Assembly (NCBI GenBank): GCA_947179485.1
Contig: OX359246.1
Span: 32,674,001 to 32,738,000, forward strand
Reading direction: 5' to 3'
Source: Allacma fusca
Taxonomy: Eukaryota > Arthropoda > Collembola > Symphypleona > Sminthuridae
DNA: 64,000 nt
Shown here: positions 32,994 to 44,269 of the stretch, piece by piece
Layout: every line of letters begins with the position of its first letter
Position numbering within the stretch: the stretch's first letter is position 1
Position numbers and translations under genes: made by a program
The notes under the pieces: generated by a model
What the model saw: the letters and a program-made list of their open reading frames with translations, nothing else
The model's database searches: none
What the model was told of the DNA's origin: nothing

Positions 32994-33568
32994 TGTAAGT
33001 GCCTCAGATTGGCACTGGAATAAAAGTTAATTTTTTGCTGCACTTTCAACTCCGCTTGTTGAATGCTAAATATTGAAGGACCAGCACTGCCCGTTGCAGT
33101 GCACAAAATGCTTTTCAATTCCCCTATCTCGTTGCGTCCCTTGTATTGGTGGTAGCCTTTGCTACCCAGCGTGAAAATGAAAATACAAGGTTCAAGTTAA
33201 GGAAAATGACCAAAAAATTGGTCAGTCTTTTAATCAGTAAAAGTACGTTCTCTCACTCACGCCAAGAAGTATATGCCTCTTTTTCTCTTATATCAGATAG
33301 CTCATACAAACTTCAGATAGCATCTCATAAACTTCCAATCAATTCATTCAACAACAATATATTAAATTTAATACTAAACTATGCATAACTCTATAGCAAC
33401 ACTTGGTCCTCTGCAGAAGCGAGCCGCTCGCAATAAGCTGCGCTCACCTCTGCTCCTCACTTCTCTCCTTACAGTTCACTCATTCAATGTGCTCGCTCTC
33501 GTACCTCGTCTGCTTGAGCCGTCTCACTTATTGAATGGGCTCCCACTCCGTCTGCTTGAGCCGTCACA
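32994..33568 (-). repeat. BEL/Pao 3' LTR
   Basis: 575 bp; it is the 3' LTR because the element reads on the minus strand. The Gag-Pol stop (33484) lies inside it. Short plus-strand frames here are LTR sequence, not genes. Confidence 0.95.
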
Positions 33569-36500
33569 TTCCTTCCCCCTGATGAATGACCAGGTCCTTC
33601 ATCACATTGCATGACGTCTAGTACACAAATTTTAACCACCGGTCTCTTATAAATGCCGTCATTGGTCTTCACATCTACTACCCGTACCTGTCCATCTTTC
33701 CCTGGGTAAACGTTGATAATACGCCCAATTGGCCACGAGTTCCTTGGTCCATCTTTGTCGGCGATTACTACGATGTCCCCAACTTTTGTAGGAGCAGTGT
33801 GCTGGTACCATTTTGTACGCCTAGCGAGAGTTGGTAGATATTCCTTTAACCAACGGCTCCACAATTTCTCGGATAGCTCTTGAACTAGTCGCCACTGACT
33901 CCTCAAATTGAAATTTCCATCTCCAAACCTCCCTGGTACATTGTGACCTAATTTTCTGCCAATCAAAAAATGATTTGGCGTCAAGCATTCTGGATCTGAA
34001 GGATCCACGGAGACATGTGTAAGTGGGCGGTTATTTATTATGAATTCCGCCTCGGCAAACAATGTGGCAAGTACATCTTCTTTAGGAGTATGCTCATTCA
34101 ACGTAGAGCTGAGTGAAGTTTTTACGGCTTTCACCATCCGTTCCCATACTCCACCCATATGAGGTGAGCTTGGCGGATTGAACTTCCAGTTCATACCTTT
34201 TTCGGAAAGAGTCCTCTGGATCTTATCCACATCCAGCTCCGACAAGGCTTGCTGCAACTCTCGATTTGCTCCTCTGAAATTTGTCCCGTTGTCGGACCAC
34301 ATGATTTCTGGAACTCCTCGTCTAGAAGTAAATCTTCTAATCGCGTTGATTGCTGCATCTGTGGAAAGGTCTGGAGTTATTTCCAAATGTATTGCCCTTA
34401 TGGACAAACATGTAAATAAAACTCCATAGCGTTTTACCTTCTTCCGCTGCTGACTGACTGCTATTGGACCGAAATAATCAACCCCAGTAAATGTGAAGGG
34501 TCCATCAGCTCGGGTGATTCTCTCTAATGGTAGGGGACCCATCTCCGGGGGATTCGGGCGTACTTTTCTTATTTTGCACTTCTGGCAATCTCGAAAGCCT
34601 TTCTTGACGGCCGCGCGTCCATTTAGGACCCAGTAGTTGCAACGAAGTTCGTTGAGAACAGACTCCACCCCTTGATGAGCGGACTGTTCATGTAGGTACA
34701 GTATTAGTAACTGCGTGAACCGATGCTTGGGGTCTAAAATGACTGGACACTTTGTCCCAGCTGACAAATCATCAGTTAGCTCTATTCGTCCCCTCATTCT
34801 CAGGACACCTTCAATATCTAAAAATGGGGACAAGAACTTCAACCTGCTACTAATGGGTATAGGTCGACCTTTTCGCAAATTATACAATTCTTCATAAAAA
34901 CAACTATTTTGGGTTGCTTTCCACCAAACTACCTTGGCTGCGTATAACTCGTCGGATGAAAGTTCTCCATGATTTACTGGATCTGGGCTTCGGTTAAGCC
35001 TGTGCAAGAATCTTTGCAAACAACGGAAATACCATGCAGTCGATCTAACCAACTTCAACCATGAACTGAATCGTGTACAATCTGGCAATTCTTGGAACTC
35101 ACATGGTTGTATTATCATCAAATTGAACGCTGGCTCCTCTTCATCATCGGGTACTTCTCTAGCAGTTGCTGTTTCTCTTGGCCAATTTTCTTTGGATAAT
35201 CTCAGAAACTCCGGACCCTGGTACCATCTACACGAGGGTTGAAAATTAATTTCGGTATTGGACCTTGTTGCCTCATCCGCAACGTTCAATGCGGTTAGAA
35301 CCCAACGCCATTCCCCAACTTCGCTTCCTTCCAATATTTCGCCTACTCGACTTGCAACAAACTGTCTCGGACTTGGTACCTCAGATCTTATCCATGAGAG
35401 GACTGTCTGCGAATCCGACCAATAAACCCGTGAGCTCAATGGTACTTGAATCTCCTTCTGAATCGTCATGGCCAACCTGCTTCCCATTACTGCGGCCTGC
35501 AATTCCAGTTTCGGAATAGTCAAGGGCTTGAGTGGGGCAACTCGTGCTCTTGCCAGAACCAGTCCCATGTCGACGCCTGTTGAATACTCAACTCGAATGT
35601 ATGCAACGCAAGCAAATGCTTGGCTGCTTGCATCTACAAATATATGTAGCTCAGTGTTTTTTGCTTCCCCCAAGTTAGTGGAATAACACCTGGGTACCCG
35701 GACATTGACAATGGATTTTAGTTGCTCCACCCACCATTTCCATTTTCGAAACATATCTTCTGGTATCGCGTCATCCCATCCTGATTTCAATAGCCAGGCC
35801 TCCTGGAGTAATATACGTCCCTTGATAGTGAATTGAGCAACCAGTCCAAGTGGGTCGTAAATTGACATGACCAGGGAAGCTATCTCACGCCTTGTAGGGG
35901 GTCTAGAACATATAATTACATGCTCCTTAACTTTGGGAAAATTTGTACAAAATACAAACTTATCGTCCTCTGCATCCCAGTTTAGTCCCAGAACTCTCTC
36001 TACAGGTAACACAGTGTCATCCGGAATGCTGACTAGACCCTTTGCTCTTAACTCCGGTGATAAAGATTTGATGACTGTTCTGGAACTGCTAGCCCAGTTC
36101 ACAATTGAAAATCCTCCACGTCCAAACAGGTCTATTGTTCGAGTAATTATGGACGCTGCTTCCTCATCAGAATTTGCTCCGTGCAAATTATCGTTCATAT
36201 ATGTATTTTTAATACAACTAGCTGCGACTTCTGGGAACTCCCTTTCAAATTCCATCGCATTAAGATCCTTGATATATAATGCTGAGGCGGGTGAGCATGC
36301 TGCGCCAAAAATCATAACTTGCATAATAAATTCTTCGGGGTCTCCTGTGCGATCCTTCCCCCGCCAGAGGAACCGTTGGCTGTCAACATCCTCCGGAATG
36401 ATACGCACTTGATGAAACATTTCTCGAATGTCACCAACGATTCCTACTTTGTGCCTGCGAAACCTCATGAGAACCCCTGGTAGTGGATTAAGAAAGTCCG

Positions 36501-39069
36501 GTCCTTTAAGGAGACAGTCGTTGAGGCTAACTCCGTGTGACCGTGCGGCAGCATCAAAAACTAGGCGCAGTTTCCCGGGTTTATTGGGGTTGAAAACTCC
36601 GAAGTGTGGGAGGTAGAATGTTCTGGGACCCTTCCGTTTAACCTCTTCAGGTGTGAGCTTTCTACAGTACCCCTTTGCTAGATAATCTTGAATCTTAGAG
36701 CAATAAGCCTCAGAGAAAGCTGGATCGCGATCCATCTTTCGTTCCATACAGTGGAGTCTTCGTACAGCTGTGCAACGACTCTCCGGGAGATGCAAATTAT
36801 CTGCCTTCCATAGTAACCCAGTTTGAAATCTGTTACCTTCTCGTTTGGTCGTAGCTTGTAGTATCAATAAGGCTCTCTCATCTTGCATTGATCGTCTTGG
36901 CTGCTCAACAACACGAACTCCAAAGGATTCTGTCGACCACGTCGTCTTCACGAGCTGGTTAAGCTCATCATCCTCAGAAGGTCTCTCGCAGGCATGGAAA
37001 CTTAAAGAGTTGTCCAATCGTTGGTTCTTGGGGATGTTCCCGTGAACGACCCATCCTAACCAAGTCTTGGTAGCAACCGGGTCATTCCAATGACCTTGGC
37101 GTAACTTCCTCGCAGTAATTAATAAAATATTATCTGACCCAATGAGAATTAAAGGTTGGGCTTTTACCATAGTCTGAAAAGGTACATCTTGGAGATATAA
37201 CCAATTTGCTCTCACAGCGTTCATGTCAATCGTCTGATGGGGAAGTGCCATCTGTGCTACGGTTTTCGCGTTTTGTAACTTGAATCGTTTACCCTCATTG
37301 GCTCCGGTGATTTCCAGCGAGACGCTTCTTGAGTCCTTTTCTTCTCTACAGAGATCATTTGTCCATTGTACGCATAATGGATCCACTTCACCAGTCAATC
37401 CCAATAAGTCGGCCGCCTGTGTGTCAATCATCGTTACCGTTGAACCATCATCTAACATTGCGTATGTAGCCAGCTCTCCTTTAGGGCCATATAATTTGAC
37501 AGGAAGTATTCGCAGGAGAACCTGATTGCTTCCTCGTGTTCGAACATGACCAGAGATTTCCCAAACTTTATCTTCGGCTGTAGGTGCTGGTTTCGTTGCT
37601 GTTTTATGAAGGAGCTTGTTGTGACTTTTATCACAACCATCAACTCCGCAGACGATTTTCTTTCGGCAGTCTGTACTCCTGTGCCCTGGGATGAGACACG
37701 AGTAACAAACTCGATTATTCTTCACGGACTTCCATCTCGATTGTATGTCCGTGCTCAGAAAACCTTTGCAATCTTCAAATTTGTGGCCATCTTGACTACA
37801 GTGCAAGCATTTCCTATCCTCCTTCTGGGTTGCTAGAAAAACTGACCTTTTGTCCTTCTTCTTATTATCAGCAGGCTTCTCATTGTTAGTGATATTGGTT
37901 GTAGGCATCATCCGCGCTGTCATAGCCACGTCACTCAACCAATACTGAAAGTGTTCTAGGGTAGGTTCATCAGGAAAGTGCTTGGCACGATCACACCATT
38001 TGAACTGCTGTTCAACCGGTAGCTTCAGAATAAGCTCTTCAAGCAATAATGGATTGTACAATTGCCCACATCTTTTCAAATGCTTCCTGGTAGCAACAAT
38101 GTTAGAGACCAAGTTAGAAAATACAATTATATTTTCAGGCTTACTACGAGTACATGATGGAGCTGCTTTAACATTCGCAATCATTGCTTTCACTATCTGG
38201 TCGGAGCGACCAAACATAGCCTCCAAGGTGTCCATAATCAAACCCAGATTCTCCGGAAGTCCTAGAATGGGAAGTACTGCCTCGCGTGCTTTTCCTTTCA
38301 GACACTTAAAAAGTCTGACAACATTTTCATCGTCCGATAAACCGCATAACTGAGTGGTTCGGTGATATTGATGCAAGAACATTGGCCATTCTTCCGGTTC
38401 CCCGCTGAATGTGGGAAGTTCCTTTGGAATTGTCTGACGAGCCATAAGTTTTTCCAGCCTCATATTCATATCTAGCATTGGATCTGACGTTTCCCCAGCC
38501 TGGACTCCTCTTGGTGCCTCAGCCTTCGGCTCTTTTGGGATACCTTTGGGTATTTCTGCCGTTCCTTGAACGTCTCTTGTCTTCCGTTGGTTATCTTCAA
38601 ACCAACTACTGACTCGCTCACCCAGATTAGGTTGACCAAGAATTTCTTCGGGTAGCTCAGCTTCATCATCAGACTTGTCTGAACCAATTTCATCCTCTAA
38701 TTGTAAGTTGGTCATCTGTAATCTCTTTTCTTCAATTCTTTTCTCTCTTTCTAGCCGAGCAAGTAGAAATTCGTCTTCGGCTTTTCCAAGCCTCTGCATA
38801 GATTCGATCTCTGCTAGAATTTTCTTTTGCATTGCTTCGCTATAAATACTTGATTTGGAATTTACACTTCGTTTTCCTGATTTTCTCGAACAAACTGAAG
38901 GGGTATTGCAGAAAATCTCTTCTGTTACCGTTTGTTGACTTGCTGCTTGGGCTCCATCTGTTGGTTTGACAACACTCCTGGGTATCCGTAGCAACGGTGT
39001 ACCGAAAACCTCTGGGGCCTCTCCCAACAATAGTCTACTTCGCCTGGTAACATCGTCTTCATTCGCCAT
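33484..39069 (-). CDS. BEL/Pao Gag-Pol polyprotein
   Basis: A 1861-residue single frame. In order it has a Gag-like DUF1759 region ('LPTFSGEPEEWPMF', about residue 215) and two CCHC knuckles ('CLHCSQDGHKFEDC', 'CYSCLIPGHRSTDC', about 420-470). An A17-type aspartic protease ('YAMLDDGSTVTMID') follows near 540, then RT (about 830-1000) with box 'YMNDNLHG'. RNase H ('FVDASSQAFACVAY', '..SDSQTVLSW') is at about 1165-1260. The H2C2 integrase has D-D-E in 'GVDYFGP', 'SDNGTNF' and 'GGVWERM'. A DUF5641 tail ends in the LTR. The RT box normally has two Asp (YxDD); here the first is Asn (AAC at about 36197-36199), which should abolish polymerase activity. No other stop or frameshift is seen. Confidence 0.95.
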   Translation of the reverse strand: MANEDDVTRRSRLLLGEAPEVFGTPLLRIPRSVVKPTDGAQAASQQTVTEEIFCNTPSVCSRKSGKRSVNSKSSIYSEAMQKKILAEIESMQRLGKAEDEFLLARLEREKRIEEKRLQMTNLQLEDEIGSDKSDDEAELPEEILGQPNLGERVSSWFEDNQRKTRDVQGTAEIPKGIPKEPKAEAPRGVQAGETSDPMLDMNMRLEKLMARQTIPKELPTFSGEPEEWPMFLHQYHRTTQLCGLSDDENVVRLFKCLKGKAREAVLPILGLPENLGLIMDTLEAMFGRSDQIVKAMIANVKAAPSCTRSKPENIIVFSNLVSNIVATRKHLKRCGQLYNPLLLEELILKLPVEQQFKWCDRAKHFPDEPTLEHFQYWLSDVAMTARMMPTTNITNNEKPADNKKKDKRSVFLATQKEDRKCLHCSQDGHKFEDCKGFLSTDIQSRWKSVKNNRVCYSCLIPGHRSTDCRKKIVCGVDGCDKSHNKLLHKTATKPAPTAEDKVWEISGHVRTRGSNQVLLRILPVKLYGPKGELATYAMLDDGSTVTMIDTQAADLLGLTGEVDPLCVQWTNDLCREEKDSRSVSLEITGANEGKRFKLQNAKTVAQMALPHQTIDMNAVRANWLYLQDVPFQTMVKAQPLILIGSDNILLITARKLRQGHWNDPVATKTWLGWVVHGNIPKNQRLDNSLSFHACERPSEDDELNQLVKTTWSTESFGVRVVEQPRRSMQDERALLILQATTKREGNRFQTGLLWKADNLHLPESRCTAVRRLHCMERKMDRDPAFSEAYCSKIQDYLAKGYCRKLTPEEVKRKGPRTFYLPHFGVFNPNKPGKLRLVFDAAARSHGVSLNDCLLKGPDFLNPLPGVLMRFRRHKVGIVGDIREMFHQVRIIPEDVDSQRFLWRGKDRTGDPEEFIMQVMIFGAACSPASALYIKDLNAMEFEREFPEVAASCIKNTYMNDNLHGANSDEEAASIITRTIDLFGRGGFSIVNWASSSRTVIKSLSPELRAKGLVSIPDDTVLPVERVLGLNWDAEDDKFVFCTNFPKVKEHVIICSRPPTRREIASLVMSIYDPLGLVAQFTIKGRILLQEAWLLKSGWDDAIPEDMFRKWKWWVEQLKSIVNVRVPRCYSTNLGEAKNTELHIFVDASSQAFACVAYIRVEYSTGVDMGLVLARARVAPLKPLTIPKLELQAAVMGSRLAMTIQKEIQVPLSSRVYWSDSQTVLSWIRSEVPSPRQFVASRVGEILEGSEVGEWRWVLTALNVADEATRSNTEINFQPSCRWYQGPEFLRLSKENWPRETATAREVPDDEEEPAFNLMIIQPCEFQELPDCTRFSSWLKLVRSTAWYFRCLQRFLHRLNRSPDPVNHGELSSDELYAAKVVWWKATQNSCFYEELYNLRKGRPIPISSRLKFLSPFLDIEGVLRMRGRIELTDDLSAGTKCPVILDPKHRFTQLLILYLHEQSAHQGVESVLNELRCNYWVLNGRAAVKKGFRDCQKCKIRKVRPNPPEMGPLPLERITRADGPFTFTGVDYFGPIAVSQQRKKVKRYGVLFTCLSIRAIHLEITPDLSTDAAINAIRRFTSRRGVPEIMWSDNGTNFRGANRELQQALSELDVDKIQRTLSEKGMNWKFNPPSSPHMGGVWERMVKAVKTSLSSTLNEHTPKEDVLATLFAEAEFIINNRPLTHVSVDPSDPECLTPNHFLIGRKLGHNVPGRFGDGNFNLRSQWRLVQELSEKLWSRWLKEYLPTLARRTKWYQHTAPTKVGDIVVIADKDGPRNSWPIGRIINVYPGKDGQVRVVDVKTNDGIYKRPVVKICVLDVMQCDEGPGHSSGGRNVTAQADGVGAHSISETAQADEVRERAH

Positions 39070-39152
39070 TTTCCTTCACAACTTATGCTCGAAATCTTAA
39101 AACAAACCTTCGTTTGACTGATTTCACCTCAGCAGGACTGATTAAATGATAA

Positions 39153-39169
39153 TCCGGTTCGAAGGACCA
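39153..39169 (-). other. Primer-binding site of the BEL element
   Basis: Two bases inside the 5' LTR the minus strand reads TGGTCCTTCGAACCGGA, complementary to a tRNA 3' end that finishes in GAAGGA-CCA. This fits the animal tRNA-Tyr acceptor end with about one mismatch (from memory of tRNA-Tyr; not searched). Confidence 0.65.
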
Positions 39170-39171
39170 CT

Positions 39172-39746
39172 TGTAAGTGCCTCAGATTGGCACTGGAATA
39201 AAAGTTAATTTTTTGCTGCACTTTCAACTCCGCTTGTTGAATGCTAAATATTGAAGGACCAGCACTGCCCGTTGCAGTGCACAAAATGCTTTTCAATTCC
39301 CCTATCTCGTTGCGTCCCTTGTATTGGTGGTAGCCTTTGCTACCCAGCGTGAAAATGAAAATACAAGGTTCAAGTTAAGGAAAATGACCAAAAAATTGGT
39401 CAGTCTTTTAATCAGTAAAAGTACGTTCTCTCACTCACGCCAAGAAGTATATGCCTCTTTTTCTCTTATATCAGATAGCTCATACAAACTTCAGATAGCA
39501 TCTCATAAACTTCCAATCAATTCATTCAACAACAATATATTAAATTTAATACTAAACTATGCATAACTCTATAGCAACACTTGGTCCTCTGCAGAAGCGA
39601 GCCGCTCGCAATAAGCTGCGCTCACCTCTGCTCCTCACTTCTCTCCTTACAGTTCACTCATTCAATGTGCTCCCTCTCGTACCTCGTCTGCTTGAGCCGT
39701 CTCACTTATTGAATGGGCTCCCACTCCGTCTGCTTGAGCCGTCACA
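39172..39746 (-). repeat. BEL/Pao 5' LTR
   Basis: 575 bp, essentially identical to the 3' LTR. It should carry promoter function for the minus-strand transcript. The Gag-Pol ATG lies 103 bp downstream. Confidence 0.95.
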
Positions 39747-39751
39747 GACAG

Positions 39752-40410
39752 TATGCATTACAATCTCAAGCCAGTTATGGTCTATAATAATTATAAAACG
39801 TGTGAATCGAATGCACTTAAGTCCATGCAAATATGCCTGCAAGTATTCGCAACGTAACTTATGTAATTCCCATGCATACCTGTTTTTTGCTAGGAAATCC
39901 CAAGTACTTCATTAAGGAAATGGGAAAATGGGAGAATGTTGCAGACAATTCCAATCCTGCCTGACCATTTGTATGCTTTCCGGCAATCACGGAGGGTCCA
40001 ATAGTACTGTGAAAGATTGTAGCAATAAAGACTGGAATAAAATCATTATCACGGGTTAAAACGGTCGCTTTTTCAAAATATACATATGTCGGATAGATAT
40101 GAAGTATGTCACACTGCTGCTGTATTCTATTCCTAATAGAATAGGAAAATAGGAATTTGAATAGAATTACCGACATTTATACAGAAATAAATCAAATAGA
40201 ATTGAATAGCTCGATTTTTGAAACCCTCTGACTAGAATAGAATATGCACCTGGTGGACAATATTAGAATCGAATAGCAAGAACAGCAAAATTCTTATTCA
40301 GATCTGAGCCACTGAGAATGTCGAACTAAAAAATCATCGCTACGCGATAATTTGACGCTTCGCGTAGGGTGGCGTCAGCCACGGCCGTCAAAGTAGGATA
40401 AATTATTGTT
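39752..40410. repeat. Duplicated noncoding block (matches 42.89-43.26 kb)
   Basis: 39760-40105 aligns with about 42890-43263, sharing for example GGAAATCCCAAGTACTTCATTA and TCACGGAGGGTCCAATAGTACT. No gene. It is the continuation of the 32.9-kb flank after removal of the BEL element. Confidence 0.7.
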
Positions 40411-40416
40411 TTTTTT

Positions 40417-40687
40417 TCGAAAAAACTATCGGGCCGATTTCAACCACATAGACAGTAACAATTACTTTTTACATAAGCAATATTCACAAAAGGTTTCATT
40501 GAAATCAATTCAGTAGTTTTAGAGATAACAGTCATTTGACATAAAGTCCAAAATTTCAAGAATTTTTTTCGAAAAAACTATCCGGCCGATTTCAACGACA
40601 TATACAGTAGCCATTACTAATTACATAAACCATATTCGCAAAAAGTTTCATTGAAATCGATTCTGTAGTTTTAGAGATAACAGTCAT
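40417..40687. repeat. Two-copy direct repeat, 119 bp, period 152
   Basis: 40417-40535 and 40569-40687 both start TCGAAAAAACTATC-GGCCGATTTCAAC and end GTTTTAGAGATAACAGTCAT. The second copy abuts the duplicated acyltransferase fragment. Confidence 0.8.
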
Positions 40688-40707
40688 GTGTAGGAAATGA
40701 AGAAGGT

Positions 40708-41061
40708 GTAGAAATGTGTAGGAATCTGTGTGAGCCTTTCAAACAGGAAAGTAGATCCATTGCGTTTATTGATCACATGCTCTTGAAATATTTGCTGGAA
40801 TCTTTGAAGCTCAACTTCTCCATCCACCATCATAAATCCTCCTAAGGAGGCATTTGGTTTTGATAAATTATCCAAGAACAGGTAAGTTGTGATGCCTTCT
40901 TTACGAACAGGGGTTAAGTCGGTTTTGAAGAATTTGACAAATGTCCAGACCGTGTAGTTGTAAGGTAGAAACAGGATGTAAATTATGAACATGAGAGGGA
41001 CAGTAAAAATCAATAAAATTGATAGGACTATCTTCACCAAATTTTTCAAAATTATTTCCAT
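40708..41061 (-). pseudogene. Truncated copy of the WS/DGAT-like gene (5' part)
   Basis: The N-terminal region only: the membrane anchor, then the segment up to 'LTQIPTH', after which homology to the 29-kb gene ends at about 40708 and unrelated repeat sequence follows. It is nearly identical to the 29.6-29.9-kb copy and has a sense codon (TCA, Ser) where that copy has TAG. It lacks the HHxxxDG motif and all downstream exons, so it cannot encode an enzyme. Homology continues upstream to about 41.82 kb, matching 29.9-30.72 kb. Confidence 0.85.
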
Positions 41062-41828
41062 TTTGCAGTATGCTGAACCGTTTTCAGGAAATGTTACTTA
41101 TGTGTAGCACGCTGGATATACGTACAACCAGTTTTGAGAAGTGAGGTAGAAATGAAAGTGTATGAACTGAGTGCGTAATGTTTTATTCCTTGGATATTAA
41201 AAATTCCATGGCATGGGTAATAACCGCGCAAGTTTTTGTATTGCCGATACAATGTACACAACATTAGTTTTTAACCCAAATCACAGTTGATAATTTTCGT
41301 CGAAGCTTAAGAAATATTTTCAGGATAGGCATGTCCAGCAGGTTTCTAATGGATTTTTATGGGTGAACTTCTCAAATACTGTACACACATACATATGTGC
41401 ATATACTGGATAGTAAAGTGAGAAAGTCATGATTGGAAATCATTAAATTACTGTATTGTTTTTACTCATTTTTATTACAGCTATTGCTGGGAATGGTTCA
41501 GTCTGTCCCAAGATTTCCGGTCTGATCCAAATGAAGGACCGCTCCGTTAGTTTGTTCTATACACTCTCGGACCAAGGAACGTGGTCAAGGGGATAGACCA
41601 GAACATTTGGACCAAAAATTAATGACGGGAAAATATTTGAAGCCATAGAGCTGGTATTTAGGGGCTGCGGCCGCCTTGGCCCTCACCGGGCTTAAAAATT
41701 GTAGGTCTAATAAAATTACAAATAATTCAAAGATGGCACGCTTAAGAAATGTTCAGTCGTTGCAAACTGCTTCTAGAACAGATTGGTAGAGAATATCAGG
41801 CTGCCTATATGATAACAACAGTAATAGC

Positions 41829-42070
41829 CAGTGCTCGGCACCGGTACGAAAAATCGGTACCCGTACCCAAAATGCGGGTATTGCAATATCAGGTATCTAT
41901 ACCCGTACCCATACCCGAGTATCCGGGTACAAATGTTTCGTACCCGTACCCTAAATGTAATCTCAACCCATGTACCTGTACCCGCATTGTACCCGTACCC
42001 GAAAAATACTCGAAAATTGTACCCATACTCGGGTATCTCAGTGTTGTACCCGTACTCGTACCCGGGTACT
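41829..42070. repeat. GTACCC-rich repeat, probable MITE fragment
   Basis: Begins CAGTGCTCGGCACCGGTACG, a hAT-style end, and then consists of many degenerate copies of ACCCGTACCC/GGGTAC. The paralogue near 30.72 kb diverges exactly at the start of this block, showing it is an insertion. No matching right end was found. Confidence 0.55.
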
Positions 42071-42779
42071 TTAACCAGATTTGTTTTAATGTAATACATA
42101 GTACGTGAAATGTAATAATGTATGACACCTTAGTGTGTAATTTTGACTATCTAGCGCGGTATTTGAAATTGTATATTTTCATTAAAGAGTAGAAAAACTA
42201 GAAGCGTTTTTAAGAAGCGAAAATAAAATTACTATTATCCCATTTGATTGCTTATGGGCTGATGAGTATTGTGTGGCACCCAGCCCACATGTACATGCAT
42301 TTTTGTGCATATAGATAACTAACATGGAGTTTTGGCTTGAGACTTGGCGACTCGATTTTTCACTGCTTGATGTATTCGATCTTTTACACTAATTTTCGTA
42401 TCTCAGTAGCTCTGTCTAAATATTACTCAATAATATCTTGTTACAAATATCCGCCTTGTCCTAATCAACTGCTAATAACACAAAATAACTTTTTCAGAAC
42501 TGAAATTTGTAAATTGTATTAATTGTGGCTAATAAGTATCATCAGTGTGTCACACAGACTCTTTATGTAATCAGTGACAAAATACTACATTATGAAGACG
42601 ATTAGTACAAAATTTTGTTAAATCCTATTCTCCACTTCTATTTTGTTATTATTCCTCGTCTGTTTATTTATTTATATGCTTTCCCCAAAAGCATATTTTA
42701 GCTACACAGTTTAAAATACATTTACTGTATGTTGTAAGGTTATAAGGTTATTAACAATAAGCTATATGTATTCAGAAAT
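42071..42779. other. Noncoding, nothing recognised
   Basis: AT-rich; short frames only. Confidence 0.4.
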
Positions 42780-43263
42780 ATTGTAATCGGAAGGTTGAAT
42801 GTAAACATAATTATCTACTAATGAACTTTGTAACACGGGCCTGTAGTTTTAAAATTATTGAGAATTGACCGTACGGAGGACAACCTTTAGAGAGTTATGC
42901 TCTATAATTACATAACGTGTGAATCGAATGTACTTATGTAATATATAATTCCCATGCTTTTTTGCTAGGAAATCCCAAGTACTTCATTACGGAGATGGGA
43001 AAAATTGCCCGAGCTGATTGCTTAGTAATGTTGCATACAATTCCAATCCTGTCTGACTAATTGTATTCTTTCCCGCCCGGGCAAGCACTCTAGAATGTCC
43101 AAAAAATGGGAGAGTTGGTGGTGTCGGTGGTTAACGATTCCGGCAATCACGGAGGGTCCAATAGTACTCTGATGAAGATTATAGCAATAAAGACTGGAAT
43201 AAAATCATTATCACGCGTTAAAAGCGTCGCGTTTACAACATCTATGTCGGATAGACTTGAAGC
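42780..43263. repeat. Paralogue of the BEL-flanking DNA, without BEL
   Basis: Aligns first with 32895-32993 (ATTATTGAGAATTGAC) and then with 39760-40105, so it is the unoccupied counterpart of the BEL insertion locus, though with its own indels. Confidence 0.65.
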
Positions 43264-44269
43264 ATGACCCAGGACTTGACACAATGTTACTCCTGTCCCG
43301 AAACTTTGATGAACACAGCAACCCCTGCACGTGCTATTCTGCTAAAATTTCCTGATTTTGTGAATTTTCTATCATTTACACGTCTATCTGGCTTTTTCGA
43401 ACATTTGCCAGATGAACTAGTCTCCCCATATCTATCTTTCGACTCTACCTAAGCCTGATGATGTGACAGTTAGCTAGGGGGATTAAAGATTTACGGTGAG
43501 CCTTTGCATTTGTCGTAGGCCCGATATACCGTTGTTGTAAAGATATTTCAAATAACTGTGAGCTTGGAGCAAATAGTGAGATTCATTTGAGTCTGATATG
43601 ACATCTTTCCAAATACAAAATGAAGGTTTCAGAACCCAGAAATGTGACGCCAGGTAAAATAATCAAGGTCAAGTTATTGTTTCTGATGACAATTATTTAC
43701 AGATTCTGTCATAACAAATTATGTAGCGATCATAAATTCCTTAATTTCCATTTGATTGAAAAATAAATACAATCTAGAGATTACAAACTACCTCTAGTCA
43801 GAGTCACTTAAGGCAATAAGCAAAGCATTTAATGCTTTGCAGAGAAGTAAGTACACATGACATAATTATTTTCACCCGTACTTCAACATCGCGCAAATGT
43901 ATTTTTGAAAGATGTGGAAAACCGGCAACTTGACGGGCAATCTCAGACAAATGAAGTATGAAGAAATCAATGCGTTTGTACCAGAGATGTCCAAACAAAA
44001 TAGCCTTCGTTCAAATCTTCGAAGGCAATATTTTGAAAATACGCATTCCTTCATCCTTTTTTTAAATGAAGCCTTTAAAATATAATGCCTTCCCTCAGCC
44101 TTCATAACGTGAAATACCATAGCAATGCATTTGACAACCCTTTTGCAGGTGTCAATAAGCGGTTACAGGTTTCTTATTGTGCTTATAACTATGTACATCA
44201 TGCATTTGCAATGTTTTCAGTAGCACTCTCATTGTTTTATTTGTGACGATCTATCAGCCGTCAATTTGT

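Larger units (their letters stand above)
32994..39746 (-). mobile_element. Complete BEL/Pao LTR retrotransposon
   Basis: Two 575-bp LTRs (32994-33568 and 39172-39746) begin TGTAAGTGCC and end GCCGTCACA, with TG...CA termini. They flank a single long Gag-Pol frame on the minus strand. Perfect 5-bp target duplications GACAG lie at 32989-32993 and 39747-39751. By eye the LTRs differ at one base (G at 33495, C at 39673), so insertion is recent. A paralogous unoccupied site near 42.87 kb supports the boundaries. Confidence 0.97.

Noticed and set aside
33146..33388. 80-residue plus-strand frame, repeated identically at 39324-39566
   Set aside because: Both copies lie in the BEL LTRs; identity is due to the LTRs, not a gene family.
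34178..38353. Several plus-strand frames of 60-181 residues
   Set aside because: All are antisense shadows of the BEL Gag-Pol frame.
41773..42128. Tyr/Gly/Pro-rich frames on both strands
   Set aside because: They translate the GTACCC repeat in every frame; this is low-complexity DNA, not a protein.
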